Positions 54,553 through 64,000 of a DNA stretch of 64,000 bases are shown here, piece after piece. This DNA is from Plasmodium malariae (taxonomy: Eukaryota > Apicomplexa > Aconoidasida > Haemosporida > Plasmodiidae), in the NCBI RefSeq assembly GCF_900090045.1, contig NC_041784.1:2024001-2088000 (forward strand), given 5' to 3'. The stretch's first letter is position 1. Every line of letters starts with the position of its first letter. The notes under the pieces are model-generated. The model made no database searches. It was not told the origin of the DNA and worked only from the letters and a program-made list of their open reading frames with translations. Both the position numbers and the translations under genes were made by a program.

Positions 54553-55425
54553 ATGGCTGAAAATATTAAGTTACTTTTTTTTATAAAAATATTTGCATTT
54601 ATACTTTTAATTTGGACATGTCAATTTAAAAAGAATATGGTATAATAATATAATATATAGGTTTAGCTTTTTAATTATTAACATTTTCCGTCTTTTATTT
54701 TTATTAAAACAATTTGTTGCCATTAGATTATTTATTTTATTAAATAACGAATATTTACTTTTTTCTTTTAGAGCACATTTAGTAAATCACTGGATGAAAA
54801 TCGTAATCTTTTTATAAAATTAGATACAAGAAATTATCGATCACTAGCAAATTATAAACAGAAGATTGATTCAAATAATGTATGTTTAAAAGAAAATTTT
54901 ACAAATAATGGAGTGAAGGAAAAAAAAGTCAACGGAAAAAATAAACAGTCTAATAGTGCGTTAAATAAGATGCGATACTATACAGAAGTTATTGATTATA
55001 ATAATGGAATGTTTGATGGAAAATATTTCCATTTTGAAAAAAAACGGATTAAAAAAAAAGATTATGATAATTTTCTAGAAAAAAATAAAAGAATTTGTGA
55101 TATAACTTTAGGAAAAATAAAACTTAGAAGTTATGGATTTGTAGTCGCTATTTTTTTTTTTTTTGTATTGTTAGGAATAGGAATGCCCGCATTACATGTA
55201 TTAAATCCTTTTAATGTTGAAACGAAAGATATGCAAGGATTATGGAAAACTTTGAATGTAACTATAGAGAAATGGATAAAAGGTATAGAAATACAAGTTT
55301 ATGTGGCATTATATAGCGTACTTATGATTATGTTATCTGTTATTCTTATAATAGTGTTTTATAAAATCTTAAGGAATAATGAAAAATATAAAAAAATTAA
55401 GTTAATAACGGAATACAACGAATGA
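54553..55425 (+). CDS. fam-l-type (FHFEKK type) two-transmembrane exported protein
   Basis: Exons 54553-54639 and 54772-55425 encode 246 residues. Exon 1 is 29 codons with signal core LLFFIKIFAFILLIW; GT donor at 54640, 132-bp intron, AG at 54770-54771, phase 0. Exon 2 opens STFSKSLDENRN and has the PEXEL-like YRSLANYK with Arg at residue 52 and Asn at the fifth position. Then come the linker GKNKQSNSALNK, the block NGMFDGKYFHFEKKRIKKKD (about 107-126), TM1 at about 153-170, TM2 at about 205-226 and the tail KILRNNEKYKKIKLITEYNE. It is similar by eye to the gene at 32506 across body and tail and has the same flanking elements. Inferred product: a protein exported into the host red cell. It is paired with the FRKR-type gene at 58312, 2.9 kb downstream. 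Confidence 0.88.
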
Positions 55426-56219
55426 CAGGATATATATATCTTTCTGTAATGAAATGTTTAATATGAGGTAAAATCTATAATATTTTTTTTTGATATACAT
55501 AATAAGCATACATATAATTTCTAAAGTATTGTAGATGGGAGCGTGTATGACTGCTCTCTTTGACACAGAACAATAAAAATATGTGATTTTAGTTTATTTG
55601 TTAATTTGAATGCTTTAATATTTTCGAATTTGTATTTTAAATTGTGAATGTGACTTAATTATATATTATGAATTAATATATATATTTGTGTGTTAAAATA
55701 TATTTCTATGAGTATGTATGTTTATTATAATGAATATATAATAGAATAGTTCACATAATTATATAGAATTGTATTTATATTTGTACTAAACAGTTTTTTT
55801 ATTTTATAATTTGTTCTATTATAAAATAATATTTGTTAATATTTTTAACAAAAAACATTACTTATTTAAAATTAAAAATAAGTCTCTCTTGTTTTGTATT
55901 CTATAAAAGTAATTGAATGTAGTTTTATAAATATATATATATACCTTTATCTAAAACAAAAAACTTAATATTTATTGTATAAAATAGGTTTTATGAAAAA
56001 TGTACACCATAATATATCTATTGTAAAATTGTTTTTATGTGTCTTTTTATTTTTTGTGTATTTTATAAATGTAAAATTATAAATATGTAATAAAATAACA
56101 TGTCTTTTTAGTTATATATTTTTTATAAATGCTTGCTAACTTCGAAATTATCTATTATTAAAATTATATGATTAATTAAATCAATTTATTATTTATTTTT
56201 GTGCTTCAAGTTATACATA
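55426..56219. other. 3' flank of the fam gene
   Basis: Contains the conserved downstream element (55600-55645). No other gene feature. Confidence 0.4.
55600..55645 (+). other. Conserved downstream element of fam cassettes (copy 3)
   Basis: TTAATTTGAATGCTTTAATA, then a CGAATTTGTATTTTAAATTG piece, lie about 175 bp after the stop at 55425. They are preceded by GAACAATAAAAATATGTGAT. Confidence 0.45.
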
Positions 56220-57270
56220 TGGAAGTAATATGTCTATGAAAAAATAGTTAATGTGAAAAGAATTAAGTATATTGTAGAATTATTGATTAGGATCATTTAT
56301 GAAAGAAGAAAATAAAATAATGAAATGTACTAGAAAATGAATCTAATATTAATTTGAAATATGAGTTATGGGATAATATCATAAAAACAAAATAATTTAT
56401 GAAATAAAAGGCTAAGTGTCATAGGAATATATTGAATGAGCTAAAAAGTAAAGCAAATTAGCATTTTAAATATTATATCAAAAGATGAATTAATAGAATA
56501 TATAGGTATAGAAGAAGATAAAAACACTTTGAATGTTGTAAAATAATATTATTTTATATTCTATGCGAGAAACTTAGAAAAATAAGTGGAAACAGCAGAT
56601 AACGTAGTATGTACAAGTCATAGAATAATATTTATAAGAAAGTTTGTATGGAATTGATTAAGGTATATTGGAGAGATTTATACGGTCACAGTGAGAATGA
56701 TAAGGAAGATATGTTAATAAACACCACATAGAATTTGTTATATAAAGGAGTTTTCGAAGAATAACATAATCATAAAAGAAAAATATTAATAGAAGAATTA
56801 TTTTTAGTCATATATATAATAGTATTAGAGGAATATATGTATGAAGAATGCATTAGGTGCAAAGAAAAATTTTAAAAATCAAATGTTAAAAATATGAAGA
56901 AATATAGTATCGTCATGAAAATTTGCATCGTTTATGTATAACTGATGAAATGAAGGAACTATATTAAAAATAAAGAAAATAAAAAATATTAGAGATATAG
57001 AATTGATATGATTTTGTAACATATACAGAGTTTTGATGAAATATAGTTATAATAAATAATGGAGTTTAAAGATTTGAATTTATCTAAAATAAAAGATAAA
57101 AATAGTATTAATGGAAATACATTAGTGGAAACAAAGAAATGTATGCAACTATATATCCATAAGAACATATGTAAAAAAACAAACAGAAGGAATATGGAAA
57201 TAATATGGTTATATATTGTTCTTTATAAAAAAAAAAAAAAAAAAAAGGAAAAAAGTTTAATAACCTAGGT
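56220..57270 (+). pseudogene. Purine-rich degraded coding relic, family unknown
   Basis: For about 1 kb the plus strand becomes purine-rich (A and G well above T and C), the signature of a Lys/Glu/Asn-rich Plasmodium exon. No frame stays open for long. Scraps with coding-like residue mix include VYWRDLYGHSENDKEDM (about 56660-56715), a helical EELFLVIYIIVLEEYMYEEC (about 56790-56850) and a 69-codon frame at 57059-57268 that starts MEFKDLNLSKIKDKNS and runs into an A18 tract. It is a candidate relic of a large antigen or invasion-ligand gene; no diagnostic motif was found. It lies between the paired fam genes. Confidence 0.4.
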
Positions 57271-57850
57271 AAACATATATTTATAAAAGCTGATAAATTT
57301 TAAGGAAAAATATTTGCAAACATATATTAAAAAAATAATTGTAATAACATAAAATGTTAAAAAATAATAACTTAATTTTTTTTTAATATTTATTTATTTT
57401 ATATTTTATTATATAATATTAACATATATTCTAAATATATACATTTTATTAAAAAGGAAAAAATTAATTTAGTATTTAAAAATATATTATTTACAAATCA
57501 TTATATGCATTAATCATCATTAAAGATAATTAATTCCAAAAATTGTCATTAAAAAAGAAAAAATTTACAACTTATTTACCATTAAAACATAAATTTTTTT
57601 GTAGAATATATAGTATGAAATAAATTCAATTTTTTAAATGTATTATTGAACTTTAATGAATGAAAATATTTTATTTAATATATTATATAATACTTTAAAA
57701 AATATGGTTATACTCATTCATCTTTATTATTATTGTAATAATTAATATAATTTACTAATCATATCCCGTTTTTCTAATATATTTTTATTATAAAATTATA
57801 ATAATAAATAAACATTCATAAAAATAGTTATAATTACTTCAGAATAGAGA
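57271..57850. other. Intergenic AT-rich stretch
   Basis: Nothing recognised apart from A/T runs. Confidence 0.4.
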
Positions 57851-58050
57851 ACAGTGCATTATCTGTATTCTATATATTCTATATAGTAAACATTGATGAT
57901 TCTGCATAAACTCAATATTTAGAAATATTAAGTAGTTTTTATTAGTTTTTATATTTTCTTTTTAAAAATTTTTACAGACATAGTTATTTAATTACCATAT
58001 TTTAATAAATAATTTAATTATATATTCTGAATATTTATGAATGAATTCAA
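57851..58050 (+). promoter_or_regulatory. Conserved upstream element of the fam gene cassettes (copy 5)
   Basis: GTATTCTATATATTCTATAT with TAGTAAACATTG, then GCATAAACTCAATATT, about 440 bp before the ATG at 58312. A TTTAATTATATATTCTGAAT piece follows about 100 bp later. The minus-strand frame 57992-58177 is an antisense chance product of this element and leader. Confidence 0.5.
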
Positions 58051-58311
58051 AATATTTTGTTTTAACTGAAAATAGTGATATAAAAATAAGATTAGTATTA
58101 ATATTGTATAATATATAATTCAATTTATTTTTCTTTGTAATTGTTGTCAAAAACATTATATATATACACTTTTTCATATTTTTAAGGAAAAATAAAAAAT
58201 AATAAAAAACAAAATTAAATATATAATAAATTATCCTTTGTCATTAAGTGTACACTATACTATTGTAATTTATTGTTTACGGAATATATTACAGTATTAA
58301 TAATTTATGTT

Positions 58312-59278
58312 ATGGAGAAAAAAATAAAGTTATACTTATTTATTAAAATTGCTGTTTTTTTCCTTTTAACTTGGAAATATCAATATTGCAATGATTTGGT
58401 ACGAATATATTATTAATGAAGATATCTGCTTTTCATGCATTTTGAGTTTTATTTTTATTAGTTTTTTTTTCCACGATAATACTAATTATTATTTCATATA
58501 ATGAATATATACTTTGTCTTTTTAGAGTATATTTACCGAATACATAGAAATTGACTATAATGTTGATACAAAATTGGACAGAAGGTGTTATCGTTTACTA
58601 GGAAAATGTAAAAGAGATAATTATTCAAATATTGTAGGGTTAACAGAAGAAATATCAAATAATGGAGCATACAAAAGTATAGATCTATATAATAATGAAA
58701 AAGGAAACCCAGGAAAAAAGAAACATATTAATGGTACATCAAAGTATGAAGAAGGCCACAAAGTAACTGTGAAAAATAAAACGTGCATATTTGAAACAAA
58801 TAAATATTCCCATTTAGAAAAAATTATATTCAAAGAACTTGACTATATGGATTTTCTTAAAAAAAACAGAACAATTAGTGAGAAAGTTTACAAAAAAATA
58901 ATATGTAAGAAGTGTAGATTACGCTTTGCTTTACCTTTATTATTGCTTTTGTTATTATTAATATCACTGATATTAGATTTTACCTCTACTTTTGGCCCTT
59001 TACATATTTTGCTTAACGGATTGAAAAATTATCTTAGTAAGGATTTATTTTATAATTTAAATTCAACATTGTGGCATTCTCCATTAAGGTGGATATCGTA
59101 TTCTAAAAGGACTGTTAATAACGGAAAGAAAATAATGTCTGGTGTTTTAGGAAATTTACTTGGTATTATAATATATATTTTGCCTTTAATTTTATTAGGT
59201 ACCTCAATTATATTTGGAATTATATATTACCATAAAAAAGTTAAAAAATTTGAAAAAATTAAGTTTAGGAAAAGATAA
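58312..59278 (+). CDS. fam-m-type (FRKR type) two-transmembrane exported protein
   Basis: Exons 58312-58398 and 58526-59278 encode 279 residues. Exon 1 is 29 codons with signal core LYLFIKIAVFFLLTW; GT donor at 58399, 127-bp intron, AG at 58524-58525, phase 0. Exon 2 opens SIFTEYIEIDYNVD, more diverged than its relatives. It has the PEXEL-like YRLLGKCK with Arg at residue 52 (fifth position Lys), a Gly/Lys-rich linker, the family block LEKIIFKELDYMDFLKKNRT, a Leu-rich TM1 (about 162-180), a loop of about 55 residues, TM2 (about 236-263) and the tail KKVKKFEKIKFRKR. It is closely comparable to the gene at 27981 in body and tail. It is probably exported to the host cell; function unknown. It forms a same-strand pair with the FHFEKK-type gene at 54553, in the opposite order to the 27981/32506 pair. 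Confidence 0.88.
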
Positions 59279-61619
59279 AGACGAGCAATAAGTATTATAC
59301 TTCTTTTTATAATTAAATAATTAAAAAATTGTTATATATAATATTATTAGTGATATATATCATAAACATATCTATAATTGCTTAAATTTTATTAATATTC
59401 CCAGACATACATGTTCTACTTTATGCACAAAAGTAATAACTATTCATAACATTTAGTGAATTTGAAGGTTTTAGTATTTTTCAATTTGCATTATAAAGTA
59501 TTGTTTTAGCTTAATTTAATATAATTTTTATTGCATGCCTATGTTTTCTATATAAATAAATTTCTATAAAACAGATTTATTTGTGTATTAAAATTACTAT
59601 ATAATAGAACAGTGCATATAATTTTAAACTATTTTTGCAATAATTTATATTTTAAATAAAAAATCTTCCTTCTTATTTTATATCTAGTTCTAATTTAAGC
59701 GATTTTTTTTTTAAATTATTAAGAAAAAAAAAAAGCATGGATTTTAAACTAGCCATGAAAGTCAATTGTTTTGTATTTAATGAAAGAAAATGAATATTTT
59801 TTGTTATATTGATATAAATATATATAATTTCTTCACTAAATATAAAACCTAATATTTATTTTATAAAATATGTTTTGCTACAATTTTATTATAAAACACA
59901 ATTATCGTAAAAACCATTTTAATGCCCTTTTAATTTTTTTCTTATGACATAAATTTGAAGTTAGAAATATATAAGAAAAAATATCCTTATATAAAGTGGA
60001 TTATTTACATTTGCTTACTAATTTATATATTTTATATATTTACAACTAAATTAAAAATTTGGAATCATTTATTATTTAACTTAATTGTGCTATTAATTAA
60101 TTTTTGTAAAGACAAATCAAATATATATATTGAATATTTATATATAAATAAAATATATATATATTATTTTAACATTATTAAAACATTGAATAATTGAATT
60201 AATTGTGAACATATATTAATGGATAATATGTATAAGTTTTTTGTTTTTTTTATAATAGTAAAATCTTAAGTATGTGTATATGCCTGTAAAATGCTAAATT
60301 AACGTTACTAATAATGAAAAAAAAAACAGTTTTGTAATATCTTATAATAATACTTAGGCATATTTTTATATATATTTCCAATTTTTCTTGTATAATAATA
60401 TATTATTCATAGAGTTAATATAATCTTAATGATGTGTAAATATCTATATTTTATAGGGCATTTAATAATTCGTTTATATTCATAATACTGATCTTTTAAA
60501 TAAAATAAAATTAAGAAAAAAGTAATATTTGTTTTATATATTTATTATGTACACGACATTGTTTTTTAGTTTTATAAACCTTAATAAGTTATATTTAAAA
60601 ATTACTATATTTTTTATAGAAGTTTTAATTAAATGCTTGAAATTAATTTGATTTCTTATGTGAATAATTTATTTGCAATATTCGGTACTAAATTTAATAT
60701 ATTAAGATTGTACCTTTATAAATTTAAATGAATATTATAATATAATATTAATATTTGTTTCTGTTAACACATTAAAATATAATTAAAAAATTTTTTTTAA
60801 TCAAAAAAATAACACATGAATATTTATTTCTTTGCAAAAGTATACAAAAGAGATTATCAATACGAGAATAAAGTATACAAACAGTTTTCCTTGCTCAAAA
60901 TGAAAAGATTGCTAATAATAATTTTAATAAAATAATTTGTATGTATTTTTGGAATTTTAATACGAAGTATTAATGTATTTTATAAAAATATATTTTTCTC
61001 TGTATATAATAGATATACTTACGTAAAATGATTATACTACAAAAATATATATTTTGTTGTTTCTTTTTTTTTCCCCCTTCTAATTTTTTATAAATATTTA
61101 CATGTATATGAATAGAGGACATAAATTACATACGTATTTATATAGATAAAAAGTTCATTACTTCTTATGGTTAATTCTCCTTTTTATCTCACTTTTTTGG
61201 TTTTAATCTTTTTTGCATTTAACATTTAAAAAATTAAAATAAAAAAATAAATTATTATTAACTTATAATGAAATAACCATCTGGGAGAATCTTTAAATTA
61301 AAGAAAGCGTAGAATTTGAGATCTACCATTTTAAGAAAATTACTGAATTGTGAATATAGCATTGAACGAATATAATATTTATTTTGATATATATTATTAT
61401 AATTGTAAAAATTATTTTATTTTGTGTGATTGGTATACCACATGTCACTTTATTCATAAGTATTATCGGAGTGAGCATCCAATAATTTTAACAAAAATAA
61501 ATAATGATGTTGCAATAATTAACAATATGTAAACTGTAAGAATAACAATATCAGGGATATGGACGATACAATTTTTTTTTTTAGAATACTTGTAACAATA
61601 TCAAGATTAATCATTCACC
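59279..61619. other. Intergenic stretch after the last fam gene
   Basis: Begins with the shared 3' element (59456-59503). The frames at 59955-60197 and 61350-61532 (+) are Ile/Tyr/Asn-rich chance products without motifs. Confidence 0.45.
59456..59503 (+). other. Conserved downstream element of fam cassettes (copy 4)
   Basis: GTGAATTTGAAGGTTTTAGT with TTTTTCAATTTGCATTATAA about 178 bp after the stop at 59278. It is closest to the element after the other FRKR-type gene (29166-29210), so the element also tracks the family type. Confidence 0.45.
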
Positions 61620-64000
61620 GAGAAAGAAAGTTACACTGAAAAAGGAGAGAATGGAGAAGGGAAATCCTGTCTTACGAGACAATGCATGAGGGGATGCAAG
61701 AAAAGGAAAATAAGAAAAATAAAAAAAGGTAAAATAACAAGAAATGTAATTTATAATGATACAAAATATATATGTATATTTGTAAATTTTTGAAATGATT
61801 TTTTTCTTCTCCTTATTTTTCTATTCTAAGAAAACAATTACAATTATATTTTTTTAAAAATTTAGATAGATCTATATATGAATGTTTTATAAAAATAGAC
61901 AGAATAAAAAAGGAAGTTTAACAATTTGGAGCATTTTTCTAATTTATTATTGTTTCCCTTAATTGGAAAGGAAAGTCTAAAAGTCACGAAATAAGTGAGT
62001 AATTATGTATTTTTTTGGGAATTGGAGATATTAACGTTGCACAAATCGTTTTTAAAGAATTTGTAAGTGTTAATCATGCTGAAGTACTGTGGGTATATAT
62101 GTGTACATACGTATTTGTATATATACATTTACATATAGGCCTGTATATATGTAAAACATATGGGAGCGTGTGTATGTGTACATATGTATACTTACATAAT
62201 GTATGGTATCCATTTACATATTTCAATAAATATCCTTCCCTGTATTTCATAAAACGAATCTTAATTATTAAACTTGAAAAAAATTCATTGAATTATTTAT
62301 CTACATTATGAGAATTGGCACAAGAATGTTTTTCTGTATAAATAGAGAGCACATAAAAATAAAAATTACTAATAAAACAAATAAGACGTTTATTTTACAA
62401 ATGAATTTATCTATTTCATTTAATGAAATAATTATAGCAATTCCATATTATGGATAAGCTTCATAGATATATATATAAATATTTTTTTATGTTGTTGTAC
62501 TCATTATATGTGACACAAATGAAGGAATTCGTAGAAATAATGATTTCATAAGGACACTTGTGTTCATTTAATCCGTTTAAAAAAAAAAAAATAAAATAAG
62601 AAATTTATAATAGGAATACAATTTTATGTTAATAGCTGAAATAATTTGAGAACATAATTGAGTTCATAATATATACACGTTAATAGGATAGCATTGTTCA
62701 TGTTTAGATGCTTATCTATACATATGACGTGCACACATATATATTTTTTTTTGTTATATTATTTGTCCTTGTAACTGTTAGATCATTTATAATGAAAATT
62801 CATATAGGCGAAAGCATGCGTACATATTTATATGTATACAAACTTTTGTATATTGTACATTTGTTTACATGTCATTAATGATATTACTGACTTATGTTGG
62901 TCCGTTATATATGTGAAAAATTTAGAATAATAGCATACACATAAGAGAGAATGAAGCGGATAAAAAAATTCAGATAAATGACAAGGGAAAATAATAATAA
63001 TGCATGAAAATCATTGAAAGAATTACTTCTCCTATCGATGTTAATAAGGAAAAGGGCTAAAAAAAAGTATATATTATGACTCATCTGAAACGTGAGCTCT
63101 TTATATTAATTATTTCGAAGGGAAATTTGTTTAAGTGTAACCCATTTTATATTACTACAAAACAGTTAATGTACTTTTTATTAACTCTATTAAAGATCTT
63201 TATATAAAAATTAATTCATGAATTAATCTTAATCATGGAGAAAGCAAAAAAAAGAAGATAAAAATTACAAAAATATAAGGCGTAAATGTATGTGCGAAAA
63301 ACAGAACTTTTTTAGTTCGTCATAATGTGATGCAAAATGTTTCATATATGTAGGTAAGTGTACATGTATATAAACTGTATTATATGTTGATTCATATGTT
63401 CATAATTTTCATCGTAGATAAACAAGCATCTAAGGAATTATAAACTTGTATTAATAAATAATACGCTGCAGGTTATTATGTATGCACGTTTGAATGTAAT
63501 GGATGAACTCATTTTAAATATAGAAAAGAATAAAAATAATACTCTAATATATATATTTTTTTGTAAGTATTACAGTAGACATATATATGGAAAATTATTT
63601 GCAATAAGAACGTGTTAAATATGTTTTGAAAACAAATAATTTAATTAAAAAAAATAAATGTACGTAAATGTCTAGAGGAGAATGAAACACATATGCATAA
63701 ACTCTTAATGGTCCTGGTTTTAGCGATTATATTAACATATATATATTTGTATGGGAACACTTCAATAGACATAATTGTAGTAATAGTATTGTAAAATGTT
63801 TTAGTATTTGTTTAATAAAGATGACTGTAAAAATATTGCTTAATGAAATAGTAGAAAAAAAATAATTTCACTGAAAAATGTACAACGCTCATTAATTAAT
63901 TTTTAAACAAAATATTAAAATAAAAAAAGTTGTATGCCTTATTATTATGACAGTAATTACATGATAAATTAAAAGAAACCTAATATATTACAATAAAAGT
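61620..64000. repeat. Non-coding repeat block B (direct, diverged copy of 20690-23110)
   Basis: Colinear with block A at an offset of about 40.9 kb. Matches are AAAAAGGAAGTTTAACAA (about 61908), a CATGCTGAAGTACTGT site (about 62076), an AAGCTTCATA site (about 62457), GAAATAATTTGAGAACATAA (about 62638), ATTAAAGATCTTTAT (about 63190), GAGAATGAAACACA (about 63679) and AAATATTAAAATAAAAAAAG (about 63910). It opens with a purine-rich, GC-richer stretch (61620-61740) and has ACATA-rich simple sequence at 62085-62215 and about 62815-62870. It runs to the window edge. The frame at 62015-62311 (+) lies in the simple-sequence part, has no counterpart in block A and is not called as a gene. Confidence 0.65.

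Noticed and set aside
62015..62311. 98-codon plus-strand frame
   Set aside because: Translated simple-sequence DNA in block B with no counterpart in block A and no splice or signal features.
1..64000. Telomeric or interstitial telomere-like repeats (TTTAGGG/TTCAGGG)
   Set aside because: Looked for on both strands; only isolated single words seen, no tandem tract.

Overview
The window looks like a subtelomere of a malaria parasite (Plasmodium), most likely P. malariae or a close P. malariae-like species. The base composition is extremely AT-rich. Every recognisable gene has a very short first exon followed by an intron of about 105-142 bp. The gene content is two PIR-family surface-antigen genes plus four intact two-exon, two-transmembrane exported-protein genes of the fam-l / fam-m kind, which I know from the P. 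malariae lineage. I assign 'fam-l' and 'fam-m' to the two sequence types from memory and tentatively. The two types themselves are clear in the sequence: one ends in FRKR, the other carries an FHFEKK motif.

Layout, left to right. A PIR gene cut by the window edge (1-903, +). A long gene-poor stretch. A decayed exported-protein gene on the minus strand with an intact RLLSE export motif (5584-6525). A purine-rich coding relic (about 10260-11460, -) and a smaller one (about 13345-13525, +). A fam-l-type pseudogene (15890-16737, +). A non-coding repeat block A (about 20690-23110). A decayed exported-protein gene (25162-26022, +). A fam-m-type gene (27981-28986) followed by a fam-l-type gene (32506-33399). 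An 80-bp tandem duplication (37061-37220). A complete three-exon PIR gene (38661-40552). A two-membrane-segment exported-protein pseudogene with only nonsense codons in its second exon (43541-44375). A GC-richer island (48004-48092). A possible exported-protein gene on the minus strand (about 48324-48688). A fam-l-type gene (54553-55425). A purine-rich relic (about 56220-57270). A fam-m-type gene (58312-59278). Finally a second copy of the repeat block, B (about 61620-64000), colinear with block A at an offset of about 40.9 kb.

The fam genes share a rigid architecture. Exon 1 is exactly 29 codons and encodes a signal peptide, the intron is phase 0 (124-132 bp), and the PEXEL-like arginine is always codon 23 of exon 2 (residue 52). 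In the pseudogenes at 15890 and 43541 that same codon is GAA and TGA. The four intact genes and one pseudogene share a conserved element about 400-440 bp upstream of the ATG. The four intact genes also share a conserved element about 175-185 bp downstream of the stop. These cassettes therefore appear to have been duplicated with their flanks.

No tRNA, rRNA array, CRISPR, telomere-repeat tract or transposon was recognised. Most short open frames here are chance products of AT-rich DNA or antisense shadows. All exon boundaries are read by eye from GT/AG sites and frame continuity, with no transcript evidence.
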